42,205 bases of DNA from CAUSKK01 sp963533935 (GCA_963533935.1 CAUSQL010000010.1:1-42205); one strand, 5' to 3'; positions 23,469-31,583 are shown, numbered from the stretch's first letter. Notes: a model not told the origin generated them from the letters alone. Numbers and translations: made by a program.

Positions 23469-24118
23469 GGTTCTTCCCGGCGGGGGAATTCAATGGTCGG
23501 GCCGTAGTGGCGGGCGCGCTTACCACTGAATAAATCCCACAGCGCCTTCAGCCGCGCGCCAATTTCCCTTACTTCCGTTTTCAGCCGCGAATTCCAGCGC
23601 CGCGGGTCGGCTGCATCAAAGGCGATGGGCTCCTGGCCGTGCCAGCGGGCGAGGAACAGGGCCCGCGCCGTGTGGAAGGGCTGGCTGACGATGATGTAGT
23701 CGCGCTGGCCGAAAATGGCTTCGGCGCGCAGCACGCTGTCCAAGGTGCGCAGGCCGGCAAAGTCCTGCTGAATGTGGTCGGGGGGCACGCCGCCGGCCAT
23801 CAGGTCGATTTTCATCTGCTGCGGCTCATTGTACTGGGGCGAGCGGTTATCGCCGCTGACGATGAAATATTTCACCTTGCCCGCCCGGTAGAGGGCGATG
23901 GCGGCGTTAATGCGGTTGCGGTAATAGATGTTTTCCCGGCCCCCGGCCACGTACTTGCTGGTGCCCAGCACCAGCGCCACCTTGCGCCGCGGCACCGTTT
24001 CCAGCTGGCTAAATTGGTAGGGGCGGGCGGAAAAGCTAATCCAGCCGTAGACCAGCAGTGGGAAGACGGTAATCAGGGCCAACAGCAGGCCCAGGTATAG
24101 CAGTAAACGTATTCTCAT
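23465..24118 (-). CDS. sanA: SanA-like membrane-anchored DUF218 protein
   Basis: 217 residues. One N-terminal membrane helix (about 5-25), then a DUF218 domain: VALVLGTSKYVAGGRENIYYRNRINAA, KVKYFIVSGDN, YNEPQQMKIDLMAGGVPPDHI, DFAGLRTLDSVLRA and IIVSQPFHTARALFLA. This order is that of SanA, linked in enterics to envelope barrier function and vancomycin exclusion. Overlaps both neighbours by four bases, so it is part of the oxyR operon. Confidence 0.88.
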   Translation of the reverse strand: MRIRLLLYLGLLLALITVFPLLVYGWISFSARPYQFSQLETVPRRKVALVLGTSKYVAGGRENIYYRNRINAAIALYRAGKVKYFIVSGDNRSPQYNEPQQMKIDLMAGGVPPDHIQQDFAGLRTLDSVLRAEAIFGQRDYIIVSQPFHTARALFLARWHGQEPIAFDAADPRRWNSRLKTEVREIGARLKALWDLFSGKRARHYGPTIEFPRREEP

Positions 24119-25005
24119 AGGGCAGGCAAAACGAAATTGGGCACGATGGTGGAATCCTTAATGTAATGGGCCCAGTCCAGCCCCTTGAAAAAGCCCCAAT
24201 CGCTGACCAGAGCGCTGGCCAGGCCCAGATTATTGGCGCCGAGCACGTCCGTGTGCAGGGTGTCGCCGAGCATGAGGGTGCGCTCGGGGCGGAAGTCGGC
24301 GATGCGCCCGCGGGCCACCTGGAAGATGGGCGGGAAGGGCTTGCCGTAAACCCGCAGCCAGGGCTGCAAATTGTCGGGGAGAAAGAGCATGTAGCTGCCC
24401 GCTTCAATGGAAGTGGCATCGCCCTGGGGGGCAATTAGGTCCGGATTGCCCAGGTGAATGGGCCGCGGCCGGGCGCTCAGTTCCCTGATAAAGCGTTCCT
24501 GCTGGTCTGCGTCCCAGCCAAAGGCGGCGAGGAAGAGGATTTCCTCGGCCCGTTCGTAAAAATCTTCTTCCCCGTAATAGATGAGATTTAGGCCGGACAG
24601 GTCGCTCTGCCGGTCCCGCGGACCGATGACCCCGTAGAGCCGCGGCGGCTGGCTTCTGATTTGGGCCAGCAGACCGTCGCGGCTGGCGACGATTTCCTCC
24701 GCGCGAAAGGCAAAGCCGAGGCGGGTGAATTTTTCCACCATATACTCCTTGTCGTAGGCGCTGGCATTGGATACCACCAGCAGCCGCTTGCCCCGCCGGC
24801 GCAGTTCGGCAACGGTGGCAATGGCGTTGGGAATTGCCGTCTGGCCCACGTTCAGCACGCCGAAGGCATCAAAGAAGAAATTATCGAAGCGGTCGGCAAT
24901 GGCCAGCAGATTCGGCACCTGCTCGTAATGGGTCGGCTGGCGCGCGGGCTGGGGCAGCCGGCTCCGAATGCTTTCCAGCTGGCCGTAGGCCCTTCTAGCC
25001 ACCAT
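24115..25005 (-). CDS. HAD-superfamily class IIA phosphatase-like protein
   Basis: 296 residues. HAD motif I is FFFDAFGVLNVG, where the usual second Asp (DxD) is Phe; motif II is LLVVSNAS, and the late motif is LMLGDTLHTDVLGANNLG with the Mg-binding Asp. The cap domain lies between, as in NagD-type (class IIA) enzymes. Loss of the second Asp of motif I is known in some phosphatases and phosphotransferases of the superfamily, so activity and substrate are open. Overlaps oxyR by 11 bases and sanA by four. Confidence 0.8.
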   Translation of the reverse strand: MVARRAYGQLESIRSRLPQPARQPTHYEQVPNLLAIADRFDNFFFDAFGVLNVGQTAIPNAIATVAELRRRGKRLLVVSNASAYDKEYMVEKFTRLGFAFRAEEIVASRDGLLAQIRSQPPRLYGVIGPRDRQSDLSGLNLIYYGEEDFYERAEEILFLAAFGWDADQQERFIRELSARPRPIHLGNPDLIAPQGDATSIEAGSYMLFLPDNLQPWLRVYGKPFPPIFQVARGRIADFRPERTLMLGDTLHTDVLGANNLGLASALVSDWGFFKGLDWAHYIKDSTIVPNFVLPAL

Positions 25006-25951
25006 CGGCCACTGCCACCTTGGCCGGCCTATTGCCGAGGCACCGGGCCGCCTGGGCCTTCAGCTCGTCGGTGGCCTGCCGGAACAGGTCCACCAGCAGG
25101 CCGATTTCCGTCAGCCGCGGGTAATTCTGCCGGGTTACCAGGGCCAGCTGCCGGTGCACGCCGTCCCGGTCCAGGGGGAGGGCCTTCAAATGGCTGTAAT
25201 GGTTCAGCGAGGCCAGGGCAATTTCCGGCACCAGGGTTACGCCCATGTCGTTGGCGGTCATCTGAATCAGCGTGTTTAAAGTGGCATTGCGGAAGCAGTC
25301 CTTACCCAGTTCCGCGTGGAATTGGCAGATTTCCATGATGTGGTCCTTCATGCAGTGGCCCTCGCTAAGCATGAGCAGCGGCATTTCCTGCAATTCGGAC
25401 ACGTGAATGAGCGGGTGGGAACTCATGGGATTGTCATCGCGCAGTAGGGTGTAGAAGCGCTCCTCGCCGAAGGGCAGCACCTGGAGGCCGGTGGTGTCGT
25501 AGGGCAGGGCGATGATGGCCCCGTCCAGCTGGCCGTTGCCGACCATGGCAATGAGCTTTTCGCTGATGTCCTCGTGCACGTTGAGTAGAAAATGCGGGTA
25601 GGCCTGGCGAATGAGCGGCAGGGCCGTGGGCAGCAGGTAGGGGGCGATGGTGGGGATAAAGCCTAGAGCCATGGAATAGTTCAGTTCCCCCTGGCCGGCC
25701 TGGGCCCGTTCCATCAGTTGCAGGGCTTCCAGATAGAGATTCTGCGCCCGCTGTAGCAGCTCTTCGCCGATGGGGGTGACGATGACCTGCTTATTGTTGC
25801 GCTCGAAAATTATCACTCCCAGATTCTTTTCCATCTCCGAGATGCCGAGGGACAGGGCGCTTTGGGAAATGCTACATTCATCGGCCGCTTTCTTAAAATG
25901 TTTGTGTCGGGCCACGGCCAGGGCAAACTGTATCTGACGTAGGGTAATCAT
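24995..25951 (-). CDS. oxyR: OxyR, peroxide-sensing LysR regulator
   Basis: 318 residues. The N-terminal LysR HTH is LRQIQFALAVARHKHFKKAADECSISQSALS. The sensor has the peroxidatic Cys200 in LMLSEGHCMKDH and Cys209 in MEICQF, matching Cys199 and Cys208 of E. coli OxyR. A third nearby Cys219 is extra. Oxidised OxyR activates peroxide defence. It is divergent from ahpC with a 144-base AT-rich gap, so it very likely controls ahpCF and itself. Confidence 0.93.
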   Translation of the reverse strand: MITLRQIQFALAVARHKHFKKAADECSISQSALSLGISEMEKNLGVIIFERNNKQVIVTPIGEELLQRAQNLYLEALQLMERAQAGQGELNYSMALGFIPTIAPYLLPTALPLIRQAYPHFLLNVHEDISEKLIAMVGNGQLDGAIIALPYDTTGLQVLPFGEERFYTLLRDDNPMSSHPLIHVSELQEMPLLMLSEGHCMKDHIMEICQFHAELGKDCFRNATLNTLIQMTANDMGVTLVPEIALASLNHYSHLKALPLDRDGVHRQLALVTRQNYPRLTEIGLLVDLFRQATDELKAQAARCLGNRPAKVAVADGG

Positions 25952-25985
25952 TGAGTTTTCCTAATTATTAAAATAAATTAAAAAT

Positions 25986-25998
25986 CTATTTTATATAG
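25986..25998. promoter_or_regulatory. Candidate OxyR half-site pair in the oxyR-ahpC gap
   Basis: CTAT at 25986-25989 and ATAG at 25995-25998 form a dyad like part of the four-part OxyR site (ATAG/CTAT blocks). The other two blocks are not clearly seen, so this is tentative. Confidence 0.3.
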
Positions 25999-26031
25999 AA
26001 AAAATCGAACATCAACATAAAATTTTTAATC

Positions 26032-26059
26032 TTGCGCCCCAGGAATTTTTATCTATAAT
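26032..26059 (+). promoter_or_regulatory. Probable ahpC promoter
   Basis: Perfect -10 TATAAT at 26054-26059 with a weak -35 TTGCGC at 26032-26037, spacing 16. The poor -35 fits activation by OxyR bound just upstream. GAGGAA precedes ATG 26096. Confidence 0.55.
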
Positions 26060-26095
26060 TGGGAAAATTAATTAAAAAACACCTGAGGAACAGTT

Positions 26096-26665
26096 ATGCC
26101 AATTATTAATAAGCAAATTCCCGAATTCACCGTCAATGCCTACCTGCCCGGCAAAGATGAGCTGGCCACCATTTCCACCAAGGACGTGCTCGGTAAATGG
26201 GCCATCTTCCTATTCTATCCGGCGGACTTCACCTTCGTGTGCCCCACGGAGTTTGAAGACATGCAGAAGCACTACGACGAATTAAAGGCCCTGGGCGTGG
26301 AAGTCTACGGCGTGTCCTGCGACACCCACTTCACCCACAAGGCCTGGCACGACCACAGCGACGCCATTAATAAAATCAAGTACCCCATGCTGGGCGACCC
26401 CACCGGCCAGCTGGCCCGGGCCTTTGACGTGATGATTGAAGAAGAGGGCGTGGCCCTGCGCGGCACCTTCCTGGTCAATCCGGAAGGGCAAATTAAGGTG
26501 GCGGAAATCCACGACAACGGCATCGGCCGCAGCGCCAAGGACATGCTGCGCAAGGTGAAAGCGGCCCAATACGTGGCTAGCCACGATGGGGAAGTGTGCC
26601 CCGCCGCCTGGGAAGCCGGCCAGGAAACGCTGAAGCCCAGCCTCGACCTCATCGGCAAGATTTAG
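26096..26665 (+). CDS. ahpC: Alkyl hydroperoxide reductase peroxiredoxin AhpC
   Basis: 189 residues. The peroxidatic Cys lies in FYPADFTFVCPTEF (about residue 49) and the resolving Cys in GEVCPAAWEAG (about 168). The Arg of the active site is in ALRGTFLVNPEG. It reduces H2O2 and organic peroxides and is recycled by AhpF, whose gene follows. The gap to ahpF holds a weak hairpin, which would give more AhpC than AhpF. Confidence 0.97.
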   Translation: MPIINKQIPEFTVNAYLPGKDELATISTKDVLGKWAIFLFYPADFTFVCPTEFEDMQKHYDELKALGVEVYGVSCDTHFTHKAWHDHSDAINKIKYPMLGDPTGQLARAFDVMIEEEGVALRGTFLVNPEGQIKVAEIHDNGIGRSAKDMLRKVKAAQYVASHDGEVCPAAWEAGQETLKPSLDLIGKI

Positions 26666-26714
26666 TTCTATAATCACAGTAAGAAACCAGTTTTCCTCTG
26701 TAAAAGACCAATTT

Positions 26715-26739
26715 GGAGCGCTTCGGCGCTTCTTTTTTT
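26715..26739 (+). terminator. Short hairpin with T-tract between ahpC and ahpF
   Basis: AGCGC-TTCG-GCGCT (5-bp stem with a stable TTCG tetraloop) followed by TCTTTTTTT. Short enough to be a leaky terminator that sets the AhpC:AhpF ratio. Confidence 0.6.
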
Positions 26740-26776
26740 AGCTGCCACCATTTAAAAAATTTAAGGAAATTAGAAC

Positions 26777-28330
26777 ATGATTTTAGATAATGAATTATTA
26801 ACCACCGTCCGCACCTATTTCAGCAAGCTGGAACGGCCGGTAACCCTCGCCCTCCAGCCCGGCGACCACGAGAAGCGGGCCGAGCTAGTTAGCTTCCTGG
26901 AACAGCTGGCCAGCACCTCGGACAAATTGCAGCTGGGAGTGGCCGACGGCCTGCGGTCGCCGCTCAGTTTTCGCCTGGAAGTGGCCGGCCAGCCCAGCGG
27001 CATTGTCTTCAGCGGTCTGCCCGGCGGCCACGAATTTTCCTCATTAATTCTCGCCATACTGCAAGCGGGCCAGGGTAGCCCGATTAAGCTCGACCCGGCC
27101 ATTCAGAATCTGGTGAAGCACATCAAGCAGCCGCTGCCCTTCATCACCTTCGTGTCCCTGTCCTGCCACAACTGCCCGGACGTGGTGCAGACCCTGAACC
27201 AGTTCGCCCTGCTTAACCCTTTAATCAGCAATGAAATGGTCGATGGTGGCCTGTTCCCGGCGGAAATTGAGCGGTTGAATATCCAGGGTGTGCCGGCGGT
27301 GTTCCTCGACGGCGCCCCCTTCGCCAACGGCAAGATTGATACGGCCAAGCTGGTGGAAAAGCTGCTGGAGCGTTATCCGGACCTGAATCAGGGGGTGGCG
27401 CAGGAGGCCCTGCCGTTGCAGGACGTGCTCGTCATCGGCGGCGGCCCGGCCGGCGCTTCCGCGGCCATTTACTGTGCGCGCAAGGGGCTGAAGGTAACGG
27501 TGGTGGCCGACCGCATCGGCGGCCAGGTGAAGGATACAGTGGACATTGAAAACCTCATCGGCACCACGAAAACCACCGGCAGCCAGCTGGCGCAGAACCT
27601 TCAGGCCCATCTTCAGGCCTACCCCATAAATGTGCGGGAAAATCTGCAGGTGCAAGAGGTAATGGCGGCGGGTAAAAACTACCAGGTGCGCCTGAACAGC
27701 GGCGAAACCCTGGAAACGCGCACGGTCATCGTCGCCAGCGGCGCCAAGTGGCGGGAACTGGGCGTTCCCGGCGAGCGGGAAAACATCGGCAACGGCGTGG
27801 CCTTCTGCCCCCACTGCGACGGCCCCTTCTTTAAGGACAAGGACATTGCCGTGGTCGGCGGCGGCAACTCCGGCGTGGAGGCGGCCCTCGACCTGGCGGC
27901 CATCGTGAAGAGCGTAACCCTCTTTGAATTCATGCCAGAGCTGAAGGCGGACAAGGTGCTGGTGGAACAGCTGGCCAAGCGGCCGAACATCAAGGTGATT
28001 ACCAGCGCTGCGGTGCAGGAAATCCGCAGCAGCAACGGCAAGGTGAGCCAGATCGCCTACCGGGAGCGGGAGACGAACCAGCTGCAAACCGTTGATTTAT
28101 CTGGGGTTTTCGTGCAAATCGGCCTGGTGCCCAACGCGGACTTCCTCGGCGATTTAGTTGAGAAGACCAAGTTCGGCGAGATTGTCATTAATGCGAAGTG
28201 CGAGACCAGCCGGCCGGGCATCTACGCCGCCGGCGACGTGAGCACCGTGCCCTATAAGCAAATCGTCATCGCCATGGGTGAGGGGGCCAAGGCGGGCCTA
28301 AGTGCCTTCGATTACCTGCTGCGCCAGTGA
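26777..28330 (+). CDS. ahpF: AhpF, alkyl hydroperoxide reductase flavoprotein
   Basis: 517 residues. The N-terminal double thioredoxin fold has the active CHNC in SLSCHNCPDVVQ (about 128-136). The FAD site is VIGGGPAGASAAIYCARKG, the second redox pair is FCPHCDGPFFKD, and the NAD(P)H site is VVGGGNSGVEAALDLA. The end has GIYAAGDVSTVPYKQI. It uses NADH to reduce AhpC. Downstream of ahpC with a leaky hairpin between. Confidence 0.97.
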   Translation: MILDNELLTTVRTYFSKLERPVTLALQPGDHEKRAELVSFLEQLASTSDKLQLGVADGLRSPLSFRLEVAGQPSGIVFSGLPGGHEFSSLILAILQAGQGSPIKLDPAIQNLVKHIKQPLPFITFVSLSCHNCPDVVQTLNQFALLNPLISNEMVDGGLFPAEIERLNIQGVPAVFLDGAPFANGKIDTAKLVEKLLERYPDLNQGVAQEALPLQDVLVIGGGPAGASAAIYCARKGLKVTVVADRIGGQVKDTVDIENLIGTTKTTGSQLAQNLQAHLQAYPINVRENLQVQEVMAAGKNYQVRLNSGETLETRTVIVASGAKWRELGVPGERENIGNGVAFCPHCDGPFFKDKDIAVVGGGNSGVEAALDLAAIVKSVTLFEFMPELKADKVLVEQLAKRPNIKVITSAAVQEIRSSNGKVSQIAYRERETNQLQTVDLSGVFVQIGLVPNADFLGDLVEKTKFGEIVINAKCETSRPGIYAAGDVSTVPYKQIVIAMGEGAKAGLSAFDYLLRQ

Positions 28331-28410
28331 TATACATACGGACGGGCGCTTTAGCTGTTCGTAAATCGAGACGGTTTACAAACAGGTGAAGCGCCCGTCC
28401 GTCGGTAAAT
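28331..28410. repeat. Palindromic intergenic element, full copy (no. 18)
   Basis: TATACATACGGACGGGCGCT with AGCTGTTCGTAAAT and TTTACAAACAGGTGAAGCGC with CCGTCCGTCGGTAAAT. It starts directly after the ahpF stop. Confidence 0.85.
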
Positions 28411-28425
28411 GGGCCTAAAGGGGTT

Positions 28426-28503
28426 TTTACAAACATGGGGGCGCTTTGGCTGTATGTTTATAGCTGCTGTAAATATACCGCTAAAGCGCCCCGGCCTTTG
28501 TAT
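28426..28503. repeat. Palindromic intergenic element, diverged full copy (no. 19)
   Basis: TTTTACAAACATGGGGGCGC with GGCTGTATGTTTA and TAAATATACCGCTAAAGCGC with CCCGGCCTTTGTAT. Confidence 0.8.
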
Positions 28504-28615
28504 TGGGGCCAAGCCTTAGCATTTGGGAACGGCCAGAGCCAAGCTCAAGTTAGCTACGGCCAGTTGCCACATCACTAATGCCGTAATTAGGGGCGTTTTA
28601 GCACTTAAGCAGATT
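28504..28615. other. Unassigned spacer between palindromic elements 19 and 20
   Basis: No gene, promoter or terminator is seen here. Together with elements 18-20 it makes up the 400-base gap between ahpF and the acidic-protein gene. Confidence 0.5.
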
Positions 28616-28696
28616 TTATAAATACAGCCGGGCGCTTCCATTGTTTGTAAATGGCTTTATTTATACAAACAGTAGAAGCGCCCGTCCGTCGGTAAA
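28616..28696. repeat. Palindromic intergenic element, full copy (no. 20)
   Basis: TTATAAATACAGCCGGGCGC with CATTGTTTGTAAAT and TTTATACAAACAGTAGAAGC with GCCCGTCCGTCGGTAAA. Confidence 0.85.
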
Positions 28697-28700
28697 AGCC

Positions 28701-28725
28701 AAAAAAACCCCGGCCGAGCCAGGGT
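28701..28725 (-). terminator. Rho-independent terminator of the hyperacidic-protein gene
   Basis: On the minus strand an 8-bp stem (ACCCTGGC / GCCGGGGT, one T-G pair) with loop TCG, then seven T. Confidence 0.8.
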
Positions 28726-28731
28726 GAATTC

Positions 28732-28977
28732 TTATTTGTAGTCGTCATCGTCGCTATTTTCGTCGTCGTAGCCCCAATCTTCCGATTCGTCCTCGTCTTC
28801 GTCGTCGTAGGCCCAGCCGTCGTCTTCACTATCCTCATTGCCCCAGCTGAAGTCCTCTTCACCCAGTTCACGCACCTGGTCCAGGTCGTCGTAATCGTCC
28901 TCGAAGCCTTCCTCTAGATCGTCGAAGTCATCGTAATCTTCGTTGTCATCTTCATAGTCGTAGTCTTGGTCTTTCAT
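28732..28977 (-). CDS. Hyperacidic small protein
   Basis: 81 residues from ATG 28977, with AAGGAG at good spacing on the minus strand; an earlier in-frame start adds 12 residues without a ribosome site. By my count 30 Asp and 15 Glu against two Lys and one Arg, so net charge is about -42. Aromatic residues (Tyr, Trp, Phe) are spaced through the acidic runs, for example DYDYEDDNEDYDDFDD and EDWGYDDENSDDDDYK. There is no signal peptide, so it is cytoplasmic. A good terminator follows. I do not recognise it; acidic proteins of this kind can mimic DNA or act as chaperones, but that is speculation. It is the last gene of an unrecognised minus-strand group. Confidence 0.75.
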   Translation of the reverse strand: MKDQDYDYEDDNEDYDDFDDLEEGFEDDYDDLDQVRELGEEDFSWGNEDSEDDGWAYDDEDEDESEDWGYDDENSDDDDYK

Positions 28978-29022
28978 TGAAAACTCCTTGTAAGTATGGC
29001 TAGGCCTAGGCAAATTTAGTGC

Positions 29023-29466
29023 CTAATCCAGATACTTATCCTCATGGACAAAATAGACGTGGCCGCGGCGCGTAACCGCCCGACAGCTGAAGGATTTGAC
29101 CGCCTTCAGGCTGCGCCGCTCCAGCAATGTGCCCGAGCGGTCAAAGCGGCAAATTAGCGCCTCCTGCAGCTGGTTCAGCCGCTGGTGCAACAGGCTGCCG
29201 CGGGTAATTTGCCCGCGCCACAGCCGTTGAAATTCCTCAACGGAACAGGAACCGCGGTAGTGCAGCCAGAACTTGTTCACGGTGCCCCAGCCCTGGAACA
29301 GCCAGGGCCGCAGGTGTTCCGCAATTATCTCCCGCTGGAGAAACTGCGCCAGCTGGCCGCTGTTGTCCAGGTTAAGGCGGCAATAGAGCAAATTGTCCGC
29401 CGCCTTGAGCTCCGGTGGCTCATTGAATTGCACCGTGAGAATTTCGTTCTTCTGCTTCACGTCCAC
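29023..29466 (-). CDS. Unrecognised cytoplasmic protein
   Basis: 147 residues from GTG 29466, six bases after the stop of the 533-residue gene; the second GTG two codons later is an alternative, since the ribosome site is poor. The sequence is soluble and basic at the C-terminus (RSLKAVKSFSCRAVTRRGHVYFVHEDKYLD) with a central helical part (QLAQFLQREIIAEHLRPWLFQGWG). No signal peptide or known motif. Its tight spacing shows it is read with the exported protein upstream, and the acidic gene follows 45 bases later. Confidence 0.6.
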   Translation of the reverse strand: MDVKQKNEILTVQFNEPPELKAADNLLYCRLNLDNSGQLAQFLQREIIAEHLRPWLFQGWGTVNKFWLHYRGSCSVEEFQRLWRGQITRGSLLHQRLNQLQEALICRFDRSGTLLERRSLKAVKSFSCRAVTRRGHVYFVHEDKYLD

Positions 29467-29472
29467 CGCCCA

Positions 29473-31074
29473 TTATTTTTTCAGCAGTTCCTGCTCCCGC
29501 TTGACCCGTTCCACATATTGGTTATAGGCCGGTAGCACGATGGCTGAAAGGAGGCCGATGCTGAAAGCGTTGTAGTTGCTGAGCTGCACCGTTAAATCCG
29601 TCAAGCCGTTGGGCAGATTAAGCTCCAGACTTAAAGCCTTTTCCTCGGGTTGCAGGCCCAGGCTAATGGTGGACGCGCTGGCCAGCTGTAACTTGCTCGC
29701 CGGCGGTAGGGCCGTTAAATCAACTTTCTGACCGCTAAGGTCGCCCCACAGCTGTAGCCAGCGTAGGCGGCCGTAGTAGCTCTGGCGGGCCAGGTCCGGC
29801 TGCTGGCTGGCGAAGGCCAACGGGCTCTTCTGCAGCTGGGCCGGTAGGAAGTCGCTGATTTTCTTGGTTTTTTCCAGATTTTGCTGGTCAGCCAACACCT
29901 GGGGCAGGTCGGCAAATAGGCGGTAATCGCCGGCGTCCACGTAGTAAATGTGGTTGGGCACGAACATATTTAGCGCCAGCCGCTGGCTGCCGGACAGTTT
30001 GCTCTCCACTTTCAAATGGGTTACGCCGCCCTGCACGTCCTTGCTCAACCACTTCTTGGCCACCATTTTTTCCAACAGTTGGTCGAGGGCCGCGTTCTTA
30101 TCCTTCTGCCGCACCAGGAAGGTGCCGTTCTGGTCGTCTATGTAAGTCCAGGGACCGGCCAGAGCCGCCAGCACCTCGTCCGCGCTTAAATCCAGCGGCT
30201 TCAACTGTTCGTCCAGCATTTTCGGCAGCTGCGGCTCCAGCTGGGCCAATTCCTGGGCGCCGGGCACGCTGATGCTGAACAGCTGGTGCAAATTGGTGCT
30301 AACGGGGAAATCCGCCGGCAGCGTCGCCGCCGGGAAAAGTACCGCCAGCGGGAAATTGTTCAGCTTGAATTTCAGCTGCTGCTCCTTGTTGTAGCTGAGG
30401 CTGAGCCAGTCCACCTGACTGAGCAGGGGCGAATCCTTACCGTGCTTACTCTTAAAAATGCGGTTGTTGGCATTGCTAATCCACAGCAGCGCCTCGTCGT
30501 CGCCGGGGGCCTGGCTTTCCAGCTGCTGCACCAGGGCTTCCGGCGCCTTGCCCGCCGGCTGACAGCCCACCGCCAGCAGCACCTGGCCACTCTTATCGTC
30601 AAAGCTGTAGCAGGTTTTGGGACCGGCCTTTTCGATTAGTTCACCGGCGCTGGCGTCGCCCTTAACTTCCGCATGGATGCTGACGGCGAACTCCTTAATT
30701 AATTGGAAGAATTTATCCTTGTCGTGGTGATTGAGCTGAAGGCCGATGTTTACCCGGTCTTCCTTCTTGTAGTCCTTATTATCAATGAAGGCGATTTCCA
30801 ACGGCCCGCCGTTCTGCTGGAAGAAGCTGCGCAGCAGTTTCTGGACGGATTCGGGCAGGTCCACCCCCTGCAATTCACTTAGGCCCTGGCGGATTTTCGC
30901 GAATTGTTCGCCCAGCTCCTTGGAGTCCTTACTGTTTTCCAGCAGCAATAGCTGCCAGTGGGAGGGAAGTTTTAGGTAGGCGTGGCTATTTTCAGGCATT
31001 TGCTTGTAGAGCCAGGCTTTGCCGTGGGCTTGGGCCATCAGCCCGGCGATTACTAAGGCTAAGGTCTTTTTCAT
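29473..31074 (-). CDS. Exported 533-residue protein with a pilin-like C-terminal helix
   Basis: The N-terminus is a signal peptide (MKKTLALVIAGLMAQAHG). The large middle part is soluble, mixed alpha/beta, with two Cys only (KTCYSFDD, AVGCQPAG) that may pair, and several repeat-like halves, as in DUF3352-type proteins. Near the C-terminus, NAFSIGLLSAIVLPAYNQY followed by VERVKREQELLKK closely resembles the end of the type IV pilin helix (usual form GILAAIALPAYQDY). No prepilin cleavage motif precedes it. It is probably anchored to the membrane by this helix. The ATG overlaps the stop of a 21-codon ORF. Confidence 0.65.
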   Translation of the reverse strand: MKKTLALVIAGLMAQAHGKAWLYKQMPENSHAYLKLPSHWQLLLLENSKDSKELGEQFAKIRQGLSELQGVDLPESVQKLLRSFFQQNGGPLEIAFIDNKDYKKEDRVNIGLQLNHHDKDKFFQLIKEFAVSIHAEVKGDASAGELIEKAGPKTCYSFDDKSGQVLLAVGCQPAGKAPEALVQQLESQAPGDDEALLWISNANNRIFKSKHGKDSPLLSQVDWLSLSYNKEQQLKFKLNNFPLAVLFPAATLPADFPVSTNLHQLFSISVPGAQELAQLEPQLPKMLDEQLKPLDLSADEVLAALAGPWTYIDDQNGTFLVRQKDKNAALDQLLEKMVAKKWLSKDVQGGVTHLKVESKLSGSQRLALNMFVPNHIYYVDAGDYRLFADLPQVLADQQNLEKTKKISDFLPAQLQKSPLAFASQQPDLARQSYYGRLRWLQLWGDLSGQKVDLTALPPASKLQLASASTISLGLQPEEKALSLELNLPNGLTDLTVQLSNYNAFSIGLLSAIVLPAYNQYVERVKREQELLKK

Positions 31075-31136
31075 TTGCCGCTCCAGTGGGTCATGTCGAT
31101 GAAGTCGTCGTCGTTGTAATGTTGGGGATTTTGCAT
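31071..31136 (-). CDS. Small ORF (21 aa) translationally coupled to the 533-aa protein
   Basis: ATG 31136 has AAGGAG with ideal spacing on the minus strand and encodes 21 residues starting MQNPQHYNDDDFID and ending HWSGK. The stop TGA overlaps the ATG of the next gene (ATGA), while that gene lacks its own good ribosome site. This arrangement suggests a real coupled small protein or leader. It shares Asp-rich, Tyr/Trp character with the hyperacidic protein of the same group. Confidence 0.6.
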   Translation of the reverse strand: MQNPQHYNDDDFIDMTHWSGK

Positions 31137-31583
31137 GGTTACTCCTTGAGCTGAAAAAGGCTAATCATAGGCTAATTTTTTCGGTCGGAACAGGAAAAAA
31201 TCGGATTTTTCCCTGTTAATTCAAGGGAGTGTTTCGCTTTTATGGTGATTTTTCCGCCGGAAACTTTCCGAAAACATTAGCCATCTTTAGGAAAATCGTT
31301 TGTTATTTTCCGGGGAAAACTTAGGGCAATCCTTTTCCATCGGGCCGCGAAAATTAATCGGCGGTAATTGGTGAAATTCTCCAAGCCAAATAAAACTTCG
31401 GCCCAGCAACCACCGGCGGCCGGGCCGTAAAACTTTACCCATTTGGGCACTCTGGCCATTGGCGCCGCCATTGCAACGCCATTGGTCGGTTGATTAATTC
31501 CTAATTAATATCTGGGCCGTTACCGTTATCCGTAGCCAATGGCCGCCGGCATATTGCCCGCCATTGGCACTACCAATAATTAA
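31137..31583. other. 447-base gap with CCATTGG motifs and imperfect hairpins
   Basis: No gene is convincing. Between 31186 and 31220 there is an imperfect inverted repeat (AACAGGAAAAA / TTTTTCCCTGTT). Around 31250-31330 TTTTCCGG-like words recur. Four GCCATTGG/CCAATGGC words occur between 31450 and 31570. It probably holds the promoter for the minus-strand group. Confidence 0.5.

Noticed and set aside
31277..31471. 64-codon minus-strand frame in the gap before the GT-C gene
   Set aside because: No ribosome site, odd composition and no match to any family; likely chance.
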